IMG/VR virus record: IMGVR_UViG_3300027881_000046
Coordinates: 1-32,911 of that record
From: a virus
Length of the DNA: 32,911 nt
Strand: one strand, 5' to 3'
Positions 8,466-15,821 of this stretch are shown here, one piece after another. The notes under the pieces were generated by a model that searched no databases, was not told where the DNA came from, and worked only from the letters and a program-made list of their open reading frames with translations. A program made the position numbers and the translations under genes. Each line of letters starts with the position of its first letter. Position 1 is the first letter of the stretch.

Positions 8466-8801
8466 ATGAAAGTTGAAATTTTAAAAGGTGTTATCCCCAT
8501 AGGAGATAAGCAGCATGTTGTTGGCGATGTTATCGATATAGAGAACAAAGCCGAAGCATTTAGCCTTATTAAACTTGGGATTGTTAAACAAGCTTCAAAA
8601 ACCGAAAAGAAATTCGACCCTTCCGACTTGACAGTTATTGACGGAGTTGATAAAGGCATCCAAATGTCTTTGAATGGTGAGGACATAAAAACTCTTACAG
8701 ACTTGGGAAAGACCAAAGTTGCTGATTTTGAAAAAATAACAGGTTTCAGCAAGAGCGTTGCCGGTGCCATCATTAAGAAAGCCAAAGACCTTTCAAGATA
8801 A
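8466..8801 (+). CDS. DUF7210-like N-terminus with helix-hairpin-helix C-terminus
   Basis: The protein has 111 residues. The first about 40 (MKVEILKGVIPIGDKQHVVGDVIDI) resemble a small beta domain often encoded after phage capsid genes. Residues about 55-108 look like a pair of helix-hairpin-helix motifs (LTVIDGVDKGIQMSLNGEDI, TLTDLGKTKVADFEKITGFS, VAGAIIKKAK), a fold that usually binds DNA or proteins non-specifically. The position just after the capsid matches lambda gpFI, but no sequence match is claimed. AAGGCGG precedes the ATG. The function, perhaps in head completion, is inferred. Confidence 0.6.
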   Translation: MKVEILKGVIPIGDKQHVVGDVIDIENKAEAFSLIKLGIVKQASKTEKKFDPSDLTVIDGVDKGIQMSLNGEDIKTLTDLGKTKVADFEKITGFSKSVAGAIIKKAKDLSR

Positions 8802-8825
8802 TTGGTGTAAATATGGCGGTAAATA

Positions 8826-9155
8826 ATGGCAACATTTAAAGATGATTTGGTTACTGATTTGGAGGAGACTTTTTTTAACGAGGAAGACTTCGCCGAGGAA
8901 ATAACATACAATCCGGATGGTGGTGCGCCATACGCTATCAGTTCTATTTTTGATAATGAGTATGAAGCGACCGATCCAGATACTCAGCAACCAATATTAT
9001 CTTTAAATCCTACTGTTTTAATTAACGCGAATGATTTAGCCGCGCCGGTTGCGCGGGCCGATACTGTGACTGTGCGCGGTAAGACTTATAAATTTACATG
9101 GAACCAGCCAGACGGGACGGGGCCGATCAGGATATTATTAAATGAAGAGGTTTAA
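8826..9155 (+). CDS. Head-tail joining protein, gpFII-like
   Basis: The protein has 109 residues. The order of elements (short helical start, then SSIFDNEYEA, a strand carrying LNPTVLINANDL, ARADTVTVRGKTYKFTWNQP, ending IRILLNEEV) resembles the small beta-barrel of lambda gpFII and related joining proteins, where the phrase 'R-DT-v-GK-Y' before the final strands is typical. It would cap the portal and receive the finished tail. It is followed by a 2-nt gap to the next gene, so it is co-translated. Confidence 0.6.
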   Translation: MATFKDDLVTDLEETFFNEEDFAEEITYNPDGGAPYAISSIFDNEYEATDPDTQQPILSLNPTVLINANDLAAPVARADTVTVRGKTYKFTWNQPDGTGPIRILLNEEV

Positions 9156-9157
9156 AA

Positions 9158-9352
9158 ATGGCGGATAATTTTGTGATAAAAGATACATGCGAAGCGAAAC
9201 ACCACGGATTAAATATTGAACTTATAGGAATTAACAAGACGATTGACTGTATTAAAATAGCAATAGATGCTTTGAATAAAAGATTTTTCGGAATATTATT
9301 GACCTTAATATTATTACTCGGAACCGCTGTTGCGAATTTGGTGATAAAATAA
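9158..9352 (+). CDS. Small single-pass membrane protein, XhlA-like
   Basis: The protein has 64 residues: a helical N-terminal half (HHGLNIELIGINKTIDCIKI, probably a short coiled coil) and one C-terminal membrane segment (about 43-62, FFGILLTLILLLGTAVANLV). This layout is shared with XhlA/hemolysin-type phage proteins that help membrane lysis, but the position inside the head genes is unusual for a lysis gene. GAGG precedes the ATG, and the next gene starts one base after its stop. The function is uncertain. Confidence 0.6.
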   Translation: MADNFVIKDTCEAKHHGLNIELIGINKTIDCIKIAIDALNKRFFGILLTLILLLGTAVANLVIK

Positions 9353-9353
9353 C

Positions 9354-9770
9354 ATGTTTGTAGAAATTGTCATAGCCACGGAAACGCGAAGATTTAATGA
9401 TAAAGATATTCTGAATATAATAACTTCAGATCGAGCAAAAACAATACACGATCAGATGCTTGCCTCTGGAAAGATGAAGCAAGCCGAATATGACAACGCT
9501 CAAATATTGCCAGGGGTTTTCAGATACCCAACAGGGGGAGAACAACAATATCAAACATTAATTTTAGTAAGTGACGAAACTTTCACGGAAGAGGAAATCA
9601 TAGAATTTACAAGACGCGGGGCGGATAAAAGGCCGGTTTATTATTTAGATTATAATTCTGTTTTATCAGAGGGCGAGGTTGTCATTGCAAAAGATTTGAA
9701 TCAGGTATATGTTTGTGATTATGAAAATCCAATGAAATTAAAAAACTCCATTAAAAAGTGGTTGCCATAA
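9354..9770 (+). CDS. Hypothetical phage protein
   Basis: The protein has 138 residues and no recognised family. It is soluble, with mixed alpha/beta character and no signal or membrane segment. It contains a hydrophobic strand TLILVSDETFTEEEIIEFTR and a second strand pair around EGEVVIAKDLNQVYVCDY. It lies between the membrane protein and the first fibre-like gene, whose ATG follows its stop codon with no gap, so it is probably made together with that structural protein. It could be an assembly partner; nothing in the sequence proves this. Confidence 0.7.
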   Translation: MFVEIVIATETRRFNDKDILNIITSDRAKTIHDQMLASGKMKQAEYDNAQILPGVFRYPTGGEQQYQTLILVSDETFTEEEIIEFTRRGADKRPVYYLDYNSVLSEGEVVIAKDLNQVYVCDYENPMKLKNSIKKWLP

Positions 9771-11021
9771 ATGCCTACAATAGTGTCAAAATCAGTGGGG
9801 ACAAAATCCCAGTATAGCACAGGTACAATTGCCATCGATGCCACGGGATTAATCGTTACTCTTTCCGGTGGAACGTTTGACACGGATTGGGGTGAGGGAG
9901 ACTTTTTTCGAATAGATACCGGCGGAACTCCGGAAACAAGATATGTATTAACAAGAGATTCAGCAACGCAACTAACGCTGCAAACAGCGAGTAGTAAAAC
10001 CAGTCAATCAGGATTGGCTTATTACATCCAAAGGTGTTATACAGATATTGATGCTTGGGATTCAGGAGAAGATAGGAATATTGTTTCCGCAGATGAAATA
10101 GCAAGAGCGGTTTGCCGTTATGACGGACAAACCGATAGCGGCAACATATCTTTTAATTACACTTTTTCCAATTGGACATGTGATTCTACAAGATATATAG
10201 ATATATGGGTACACCCTGACAGCAGGAAAACTAAAAGAAGTGACTCAGGTTATACGCTATCCACAACTGCGGATAACTGTATGGTCATTAAAGAGGTAGC
10301 AATTGTTGTAACTGGTATAGATTTTGTAAATGTTTTCTCTTCTTATAAAAATTATTGTGTTTATGCCACAGATGTATCTATAAGGTTAGAATTTCTTGAA
10401 TGTTTTTTCAAAGCCACGGGACACGCAGATGCAACAGGTGTGAGATTAACTACTACAAGTGTAACTCCTGTTTTGGTTGCAAATTGCGATGCTTTCGGCT
10501 GTAATGTGGCCATGCAATTTGGGAATACTGCAACTGAGCAAGCAAGATTTGAAATATATAATAGTGTAACAAATGGCAATGGTACTGGTGTATATTTTGA
10601 GCCTGATGCTGGTGGTGGCGGTACAATGGACATGTATAATCATTACTCTGGGGACAATTCCTCTGATGATTACAACGATGGATCAAGCGGATTAGCCACC
10701 TTGGTTAAATGTGCATCAAGTGACGCAACGGGAAGCTCAGGCCTGCAAAATATGGCATACAGTGCAGCAACTGGGGCAAAATTTGTCAATGTTACTGGCG
10801 GCAGTGAGGATCACCATATACAGAGCGGTTCGGATTTAGAGGCGGCTGGAAATAATTATGATACTGTATTTACCATTGATATAGATCAAGAAACTCGACC
10901 AAGTTCACCTACTGCATGGGATATTGGCATAGATCAGATATCGGGCGCACCGGCAGGCGTGGACGTTCATATGGTTGGCGGCACACAAGAATTAACGGGT
11001 GGATTTACTCAAGGATATTAA
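9771..11021 (+). CDS. Beta-helix fibre-like structural protein with N-terminal small beta module
   Basis: The protein has 416 residues. Residues about 10-88 form a small beta module (STGTIAIDATGLIVTLSGGT, GEGDFFRIDTGGTPETRYVL, TQLTLQTA) that is also seen in the gp48-like and fibre genes of this phage. The rest (about 120-390) is Ser/Thr/Asn/Gly-rich with short repeated strands and turns (for example CVYATDVSIRLEFLECFFKA, VTPVLVANCDAFGCN, RFEIYNSVTNGNGTGVYF), as in right-handed parallel beta-helices of tailspikes and receptor-binding proteins. No catalytic site is recognised. Its location between head-joining and tail-terminator genes suggests a head or neck fibre, but it could serve the tail tip. 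Confidence 0.65.
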   Translation: MPTIVSKSVGTKSQYSTGTIAIDATGLIVTLSGGTFDTDWGEGDFFRIDTGGTPETRYVLTRDSATQLTLQTASSKTSQSGLAYYIQRCYTDIDAWDSGEDRNIVSADEIARAVCRYDGQTDSGNISFNYTFSNWTCDSTRYIDIWVHPDSRKTKRSDSGYTLSTTADNCMVIKEVAIVVTGIDFVNVFSSYKNYCVYATDVSIRLEFLECFFKATGHADATGVRLTTTSVTPVLVANCDAFGCNVAMQFGNTATEQARFEIYNSVTNGNGTGVYFEPDAGGGGTMDMYNHYSGDNSSDDYNDGSSGLATLVKCASSDATGSSGLQNMAYSAATGAKFVNVTGGSEDHHIQSGSDLEAAGNNYDTVFTIDIDQETRPSSPTAWDIGIDQISGAPAGVDVHMVGGTQELTGGFTQGY

Positions 11022-11033
11022 CGGAGGTTTAAA

Positions 11034-12509
11034 ATGAGAGTACCCAAAGGCAGTAAAGACGTAACCACTTATTTCCAATTTGAAACTGGACTTACAATAA
11101 CGCTTTTTGATTTGCAATACACAAGGACAAGATCGACCCCCGCAACAAAAGTTGATGCAACAGCCCTTGGTGCTGCAAATTCAGCACATGCCGATAACAA
11201 AATGATTGAGGTTGACGCAACTACCTCACCTGGCCTTTACAGAGTTGACTGGCCGGATGCTGCATTTGCTAAAGGCGTTGACGAAGTTATGTTAACTGTG
11301 AATTTTGTTGATGGTGGCCCGGTTGAAAATTTACGAGTTGAATTAACGAATGATAGGATTGAATCCGTTTATCTTGATTTTACAAGCGGTGCCGGTGATG
11401 ATGGCAACAGGGGAGGCATTGAAGATCCTTTACGGACTCTTGCAGAAGCAAATAGCCGTCTAAGTAGTGGAACGGCAAAAGGCGGTATTATATATGTAAT
11501 GTCAGACATTGCAACATATGCAGAAGGCCTGATAACTCTTGGCGAAAACGTTAGCCTTGTAGGATTGGGAAGCTTAAAAAAATTAGAAACTGCTGCGTCT
11601 GCTGATGTTTTGCAATTTAATAATTCAACGATTAAAAACATGCATATTAGAAATTATGGTTCCGGAAAAGCTATTGATTTAAGTAATAATGGTATAGTGA
11701 CTTTTGAAGATTGTGAAATTAGCGGCGGCATTGATTGGGGTACACCACCAACGGTCACCATCGCAAAATTTATTAGAACAAGAATAGAAACGCTGGATAC
11801 AGTAACCGCGCACGCTGTCAGATTTTATGGTTGTGATATATTAGATACTGGTACAAGTACGTTTGATGATATTGACGAAATGTCACTTTCTAATTGTATG
11901 TTTGCGGGTCATATAGATATAACCAATGCAAATCCTCTTGTAGAATTTTTAAATGTTTCCTGTGATAATCTGACTGTAATTGCGTCAACAATTGGCAAAT
12001 TTTTAGGCAATATTGTTGGCACGATAACGAATAATTCAGGCACTTTTGATATCACCAATTTAAAAGACGTTCCCGGAATTAAAACGGCAACGGATCAATT
12101 GTCTTTCACGTCTGGCAATGTTGACAGTAACGCCAAGGCCATATCGGACAGCACGGCGGCGGCGGATAACGTCGAAGCTAATATTGGTAACCTGGATGCA
12201 GCCGTTTCAGACGTGAAAACGGCAACCGATCAAATGAATTTTACCGCTGGGAACATCGACGCAAATATGAAAGCTATTTCAGATAGTACATCAGCGGCGG
12301 ATGATTTGGAAGCAAGTGTGGCGGATATTGAATTGACCGCCAAGCTTTTAAATCTTGATATTGAATATGATTTTGTTTCGACTCCGGCCAAAATGTATCT
12401 GAATACGATAGGTACGTCAACGCACGAATATACTTTTGAGGTATACACGGAAGCCGGGACGAAACCGACAACATCCGCAGAAATTGCAATACGAAGGAAT
12501 TTTGCTTAA
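11034..12509 (+). CDS. Fibre-like protein: BppU-like N-terminus, beta-helix, 45-residue repeats
   Basis: The protein has 491 residues. Residues about 8-105 resemble the N-terminal beta domain of BppU-type baseplate and fibre proteins (LTITLFDLQYTRTRSTPATK, SPGLYRVDWPDAAFAKGVDE). A beta-helix follows (about 120-345), opening with GDDGNRGGIEDPLRTLAEA, the usual cap of phage and bacterial beta-helix proteins. Two helical repeats, 349-388 and 394-433 (KTATDQ.., N.DAN.KAISDST.AAD), probably form a trimeric coiled region, and the last 58 residues make a compact beta end. An ACGGAGG site precedes the ATG. It sits directly after the other fibre-like gene, so the two may build one appendage. Confidence 0.7.
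   Translation: MRVPKGSKDVTTYFQFETGLTITLFDLQYTRTRSTPATKVDATALGAANSAHADNKMIEVDATTSPGLYRVDWPDAAFAKGVDEVMLTVNFVDGGPVENLRVELTNDRIESVYLDFTSGAGDDGNRGGIEDPLRTLAEANSRLSSGTAKGGIIYVMSDIATYAEGLITLGENVSLVGLGSLKKLETAASADVLQFNNSTIKNMHIRNYGSGKAIDLSNNGIVTFEDCEISGGIDWGTPPTVTIAKFIRTRIETLDTVTAHAVRFYGCDILDTGTSTFDDIDEMSLSNCMFAGHIDITNANPLVEFLNVSCDNLTVIASTIGKFLGNIVGTITNNSGTFDITNLKDVPGIKTATDQLSFTSGNVDSNAKAISDSTAAADNVEANIGNLDAAVSDVKTATDQMNFTAGNIDANMKAISDSTSAADDLEASVADIELTAKLLNLDIEYDFVSTPAKMYLNTIGTSTHEYTFEVYTEAGTKPTTSAEIAIRRNFA
12078..12332 (+). repeat. Two coding repeats, offset 45 codons, in the fibre-like gene
   Basis: Codons 349-388 and 394-433 encode two similar 40-residue copies that share KTATDQ, FT.GN.D.N.KAISDST and AAD..EA. 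The DNA copies are diverged, so this is an old duplication kept by selection rather than a recent slippage product. Such repeats commonly set the length of a fibre shaft. Confidence 0.8.
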
Positions 12510-12537
12510 ACACGCGGGAAGGAATTTTGCTTAAACA
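12493..12537 (+). repeat. 20-bp direct repeat across the stop codon
   Basis: GAAGGAATTTTGCTTAAACA occurs at 12493-12512 and again at 12518-12537, separated by CGCGG. The first copy encodes the last codons and the TAA of the fibre-like gene; the second lies in the gap before the tail terminator gene. It looks like a recent local duplication that left the protein end unchanged. Confidence 0.9.
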
Positions 12538-12553
12538 TAAGGGATTTTAATTA

Positions 12554-13108
12554 ATGGCAAAAGAAAGAAAACAGATAAGGGACAAAATAAAAACCATATT
12601 GGATGCGGCTAATATTACGTATGATGCCGCCGTTGTCCCAACTGTTTTAAATAGGGCCGTCCCTTATTGGAAAACAGAGTTGCCGACGATATCAATTTAT
12701 ATGTTAGACGAAACATCCGACCATGAAAAAACAGCGCCAAGAAGATATAAAAGAAAATATCGTTTGGTCTGTGAAATTGTTTGCAAGGAAGATGGGATAG
12801 AATCAACGGATGATATCATTGATGAAATAGCGGAGCAAATCGAAAATGTAATTGACTTGAACCCGACGCTTGGCTTTACAACTATTGACGTTGAGGATAT
12901 TTACCTTTTAAGTACAAATATTGTAATGAGGACGGAAAAAGCGGAAATAAATTTCACGGCTGGCATAATGACTTATGAAGTAGTTTATTATGATTACGCA
13001 CCTGAAGCGCAACCGCTTGAAGATTTTGAATCACACGATACCGGCATCGGCATTGATGGACATATCGACCCAGATAAACCGGATATTGCAGCCGAATCAA
13101 CTTTATAA
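12554..13108 (+). CDS. Probable tail terminator protein (gpU-like position)
   Basis: The protein has 184 residues. It opens with helices (RKQIRDKIKTILDAANITYD), then VLNRAVPYWKTELPTISIYM and the strand RKYRLVCEIVCKE, a long helix (DDIIDEIAEQIENVIDLNP) and a closing strand pair ending TYEVVYYDYAPE. This alpha/beta order is typical of tail terminator proteins, which cap the tail and bind the head. It stands just before DUF2635 and the sheath, as gp37-like genes do in Mu-type tails. The C-terminal 30 residues are acidic and probably disordered. AAGGGA lies about 9 nt before the ATG. Confidence 0.65.
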   Translation: MAKERKQIRDKIKTILDAANITYDAAVVPTVLNRAVPYWKTELPTISIYMLDETSDHEKTAPRRYKRKYRLVCEIVCKEDGIESTDDIIDEIAEQIENVIDLNPTLGFTTIDVEDIYLLSTNIVMRTEKAEINFTAGIMTYEVVYYDYAPEAQPLEDFESHDTGIGIDGHIDPDKPDIAAESTL

Positions 13109-13122
13109 ACGGAGGTTTTTAA

Positions 13123-13389
13123 ATGGAAAAAATCACAATAAAGGCAGTGGGTAACACCAAGCTTTATGATCCTGAAAGGAAGCGGTTTATCTCTGAAAAT
13201 GGTGAGCGTGTACCTAAAAGCCAATACTGGCTAAGACGTGTTGCGGACGGTGGCGCAAAAATTATTACCACAGCGAAAAAGGAACCGCTGAAAACTGGGA
13301 CGAAAGAGGAAACGAAATCAAGCGGATTCAGTTCAAGCATCCCATCAAAATCAGAAACGTCGAATCAGAAAAAGAAATCTGAAAAATAA
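13123..13389 (+). CDS. DUF2635 protein (Mu gp38-like) with charged tail
   Basis: The protein has 88 residues. The first about 45 match the DUF2635 pattern: KLYDPERKRFISENGERVPK, then a YWLRRVADGGAKI segment. Proteins of this family are encoded immediately before the sheath in Mu-like tails; the role is not firmly known. The last about 40 residues are a Lys/Ser/Thr/Glu-rich disordered tail (EPLKTGTKEETKSSGFSSS), longer than the usual family member. ACGGAGG precedes the ATG. Confidence 0.8.
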   Translation: MEKITIKAVGNTKLYDPERKRFISENGERVPKSQYWLRRVADGGAKIITTAKKEPLKTGTKEETKSSGFSSSIPSKSETSNQKKKSEK

Positions 13390-13431
13390 TAAAATTTTTA
13401 ATTATAACTTTCAATCGGAGGTATAAAAATC

Positions 13432-14916
13432 ATGGCAACATCTTTCAATGATATACCGGCCACGCGCGTGCAAGGACAGTATGCGGAATTTGCAGAGGGC
13501 GCACCGTCCGGGCTTTCTCTGTTAAGGTATAAAGCTTTGAGTATCGGACAAGCAACGGATGCCGGGACCAAGCCCGTTGACGAATTAAACTCGGTCAAGA
13601 ACGCAGACCAGTCGGCAACCTTTTGGGGTCGTGGCTCAATGTTGCACCGTCAGGCAATAGCTTTCTTTGCCAACAATACCAATAATGAATTCACGCAGAT
13701 TGCGGTGTCAAAAGACCCTATCGCCGTTGCCACAAGCAAATCAGTTGGTGAGATCCAGTTCACAGCCGCAGCAACCGCCGACGGTGAGCTGGTTGTTTAT
13801 ATTGCCGGTGAGCGCATAGCCGTAACGATTTCAAGCGGTGACAGTGTTTCCGATATGTCCGCAGCATTGGCAGCAGAGATAGCCGCAAGCCATCCAAACC
13901 TTCCGGTGAAGTCAACGGATGACACTGTTGATACCGTCGATTTTGAGGCGTTGAATCTTGGCGTGAACGGTGATGATATTGATATCCGTTTGAATTATAA
14001 TGTCGGTGAAGAATTACCCGCAGGCGTTGCCGTGACTATCGTTGCAATGAATGCCGGAGCCGCTACACCGGCGTTGACTTCATTGATTACCGCCCTTGGT
14101 GATACATGGTTTCAGCTCTGGACTTCACCTTATGTTGACGCAACCAATTTGCTTGCAATCGAAACGGAATTGGACAGGCGCTTTCTTCCAGTGCAGCAAA
14201 TTGACGGCGTGCACTTTTCATTCAAAGCTGATACCGCAAGTAATTTGGTGACATGGGGAAGCTCTGAGAATTCAAAGCAATCATCCGTTGCGGGCATGTA
14301 CGGATCACCGACTGAACCGGTACAAATCGCCGCCGCTGTTATGGCAAAATGGGCGCAAATGCTATCAACCGGAAACGGTGCGGAATCCAAACCCGCGCAG
14401 ACTATGGCACTTGTCGGAGTGCTGGCTCCGAAGGATACCGATAAATTCACTTTCACGGAAAGGGATTCACTGCTTAATAATGGCGTTGCAACCATTAAGG
14501 CAGACGATGCCGGAACCGTAAGGATAGAAAGATCCATAACCACATATCAAAAGAATGCCGCAAGCGCGGTTGATTTAACGTGGCTGGATGTTAATACACG
14601 GTTCACAGCAATGTTTATTCGGTGGGATTGGGTGAATTATATCGGCGCGAAATATCCCCAGGCAAAGCTTGGAGACGATACAAAGCGTGTTGGTGGAGGT
14701 CAGAAAATAATGACTCCCGCCGTCGGACGTTCGGAAGCTGTGGCACGTTTTGCATTGTGGGAATCAGTGGCACTTGTTGAGGATGAAGATTTCTTCAAGG
14801 CAAATCTGATATCGGAGCGCAATATCAGTGACGTTAATGCAATGGACTGGTTTTTGCCTTGTGACTTCGTGAATCAGTTCAGAGTTGGCAAGACGCAGAT
14901 TGAAATTAATTTATAA
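13432..14916 (+). CDS. Tail sheath protein, Mu gpL family
   Basis: The protein has 494 residues, about the length of Mu gpL. The N-terminus (SFNDIPATRVQGQYAEFAEG) matches the 'F..IP...R.....E' opening of Mu-type sheaths. Core segments are LSIGQATDAGTKPVDELNSV, TQIAVSKDP, VNGDDIDIRLNYN, and LLAIETELDRRFLPVQQIDG; the conserved C-terminal domain carries RIERSITTYQKNAASAVDLT and, near the end, ISERNISDVNAMDWFLPCDF. It polymerises around the tube and contracts during infection, so this tail is contractile. CGGAGG precedes the ATG by about 10 nt. A hairpin follows the stop. Confidence 0.95.
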   Translation: MATSFNDIPATRVQGQYAEFAEGAPSGLSLLRYKALSIGQATDAGTKPVDELNSVKNADQSATFWGRGSMLHRQAIAFFANNTNNEFTQIAVSKDPIAVATSKSVGEIQFTAAATADGELVVYIAGERIAVTISSGDSVSDMSAALAAEIAASHPNLPVKSTDDTVDTVDFEALNLGVNGDDIDIRLNYNVGEELPAGVAVTIVAMNAGAATPALTSLITALGDTWFQLWTSPYVDATNLLAIETELDRRFLPVQQIDGVHFSFKADTASNLVTWGSSENSKQSSVAGMYGSPTEPVQIAAAVMAKWAQMLSTGNGAESKPAQTMALVGVLAPKDTDKFTFTERDSLLNNGVATIKADDAGTVRIERSITTYQKNAASAVDLTWLDVNTRFTAMFIRWDWVNYIGAKYPQAKLGDDTKRVGGGQKIMTPAVGRSEAVARFALWESVALVEDEDFFKANLISERNISDVNAMDWFLPCDFVNQFRVGKTQIEINL

Positions 14917-14923
14917 TAATAAT

Positions 14924-14951
14924 GGCGTCGGTAAATCCGGCGCCTATTTTA
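14924..14951 (+). terminator. Hairpin after the sheath gene
   Basis: GGCGTCGG (14924-14931) pairs with CCGGCGCC (14937-14944), with one U-G wobble and a 5-nt loop. TATTTTA follows rather than a solid T-run. It probably works as a weak terminator or as a 3' stabiliser, because the tube gene starts only about 20 nt later. Confidence 0.6.
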
Positions 14952-14965
14952 TGGAGGGCTAAAAT

Positions 14966-15322
14966 ATGCGCAGAGTAGGCGGGATAATATATGTCAAAGT
15001 AGACGGCACAGTCTACCAGGCAAAAGGTGATTATACCTATAACTTCGGATCGCCAAAGCGTGAAACGATTTTAGGTGTTGATGGACCACACGGCGTTAAG
15101 GAAACACCACAAGCCTCATTCATTGAAGGTGAAATCACCGACGCATCCGATTTGGACGTGAAGGCTTTCACCGAGTTGATAGACAGCACTGTCACGATTG
15201 AATTGAACAATGGAAAAACCATTGCTTTGAAAGAAGCCGCATACACGGCAGACGGTGATATCAACACAGGCGAAGGAAACATCCAGGTGCGCTTTGAAGG
15301 CTCTGGTATGACAGAGGTTTAA
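14966..15322 (+). CDS. Tail tube protein, Mu gpM family
   Basis: The protein has 118 residues, the family length. It begins RRVGGIIYVKVDGTVYQAKG and continues FGSPKRETILGVDGPHGVKE, then TPQASFIEGEITDASDL and the strand pair IELNNGKTIALKEAAYTADG and a GNIQVRFEG end, the typical Mu tube pattern. It forms the inner tube inside the sheath. GGAGG lies upstream of the ATG. It is followed by a perfect 9-bp hairpin. Confidence 0.94.
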   Translation: MRRVGGIIYVKVDGTVYQAKGDYTYNFGSPKRETILGVDGPHGVKETPQASFIEGEITDASDLDVKAFTELIDSTVTIELNNGKTIALKEAAYTADGDINTGEGNIQVRFEGSGMTEV

Positions 15323-15329
15323 TTTTAAC

Positions 15330-15355
15330 GGGGCCGGAAAATCCGGCCCCATTTT
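15330..15355 (+). terminator. Hairpin after the tube gene
   Basis: GGGGCCGGA (15330-15338) pairs perfectly with TCCGGCCCC (15342-15350) around AAA. ATTTTG follows, so the T-run is short. The stem is very stable. The chaperone start at 15370 lies beyond it, so read-through must be common and the hairpin may lower expression of downstream genes. Confidence 0.65.
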
Positions 15356-15369
15356 GAAAGGCGGATGAA

Positions 15370-15669
15370 ATGTTAGAAGAAGAAAAACAGATAGCGGAAT
15401 CAGAATCAGAAAAGACCTACCCGATAATTATTAAATTATCCAAACCAATAACAGACGAAGACGGCAACGAATTAAAACAACTTACTATCAAAAAGGAACC
15501 GACCGGCGGCGATTTGATAGGCTTTACAATGACTAATCCGAAGGCAGAGGATTATTTCAGATTTGCACAAAATGTATGCGGGGTGTCTGTACCTATTTTG
15601 AAAAAAATATCAATTCCCGACTTGGTGAAATTAATTACGGAGTTGTCTGATTTTTTCGAGCAAGCCTGA
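15370..15669 (+). CDS. Tail assembly chaperone, Mu gp41-like (short form)
   Basis: The protein has 99 residues. It fits the small chaperone family by a strand pattern YPIIIKLSKPITDEDGNELK and LTIKKEPTGGDLIGFTMTNP, then a helical end (VPILKKISIPDLVKLITELS). Such proteins hold the tape measure and recruit tube subunits. Its place between the tube and tape measure genes is canonical. The last codons contain the slippery site T TTT TTC, so a share of ribosomes should shift to make the longer form. AAAGGCGG precedes the ATG. Confidence 0.88.
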   Translation: MLEEEKQIAESESEKTYPIIIKLSKPITDEDGNELKQLTIKKEPTGGDLIGFTMTNPKAEDYFRFAQNVCGVSVPILKKISIPDLVKLITELSDFFEQA

Positions 15670-15821
15670 TTCCTGGTGATTGGGATGAGGGCATTGCGTT
15701 AATAGGTTATACTTTCAGTTTTACCGAGCAGGAATTATCCACTATGCCTAATGACCGTGTTGAATTCTGGTATAAAAGGGCAGTTTATATTCACAAACTT
15801 TTTGGGAACATTAAAAAATAA
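15370..15821 (+). CDS. Tail assembly chaperone, -1 frameshift long form
   Basis: After the heptamer at 15651-15657 the -1 frame is open to TAA at 15819-15821 and adds about 55 residues: RASLIPGDWDEGIALIGYTF, then TEQELSTMPNDRVEFWYKRA and a basic end. The 'F...E...M....L.FWY..A' pattern is that of GpE-like C-terminal parts in contractile tails. The extension has no start codon or ribosome site of its own and would otherwise be a 150-base gap in a packed operon. Gene order and slippery site match the G/GT type frameshift known in lambda, P2 and Mu relatives. The stop overlaps the tape measure ATG. Confidence 0.85.
15651..15697 (+). promoter_or_regulatory. Programmed -1 frameshift site: slippery heptamer and downstream stem
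   Basis: T TTT TTC (15651-15657) is in the zero frame as GAT TTT TTC, a canonical X XXY YYZ heptamer. Two bases later GCAAGCC (15660-15666) can pair with GGCATTGC (15690-15697) with one bulged A, giving a 7-bp stem. A stem this close to the heptamer is unusual, as 5-9 nt is normal, so the stem is less certain than the heptamer. Confidence 0.85.
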
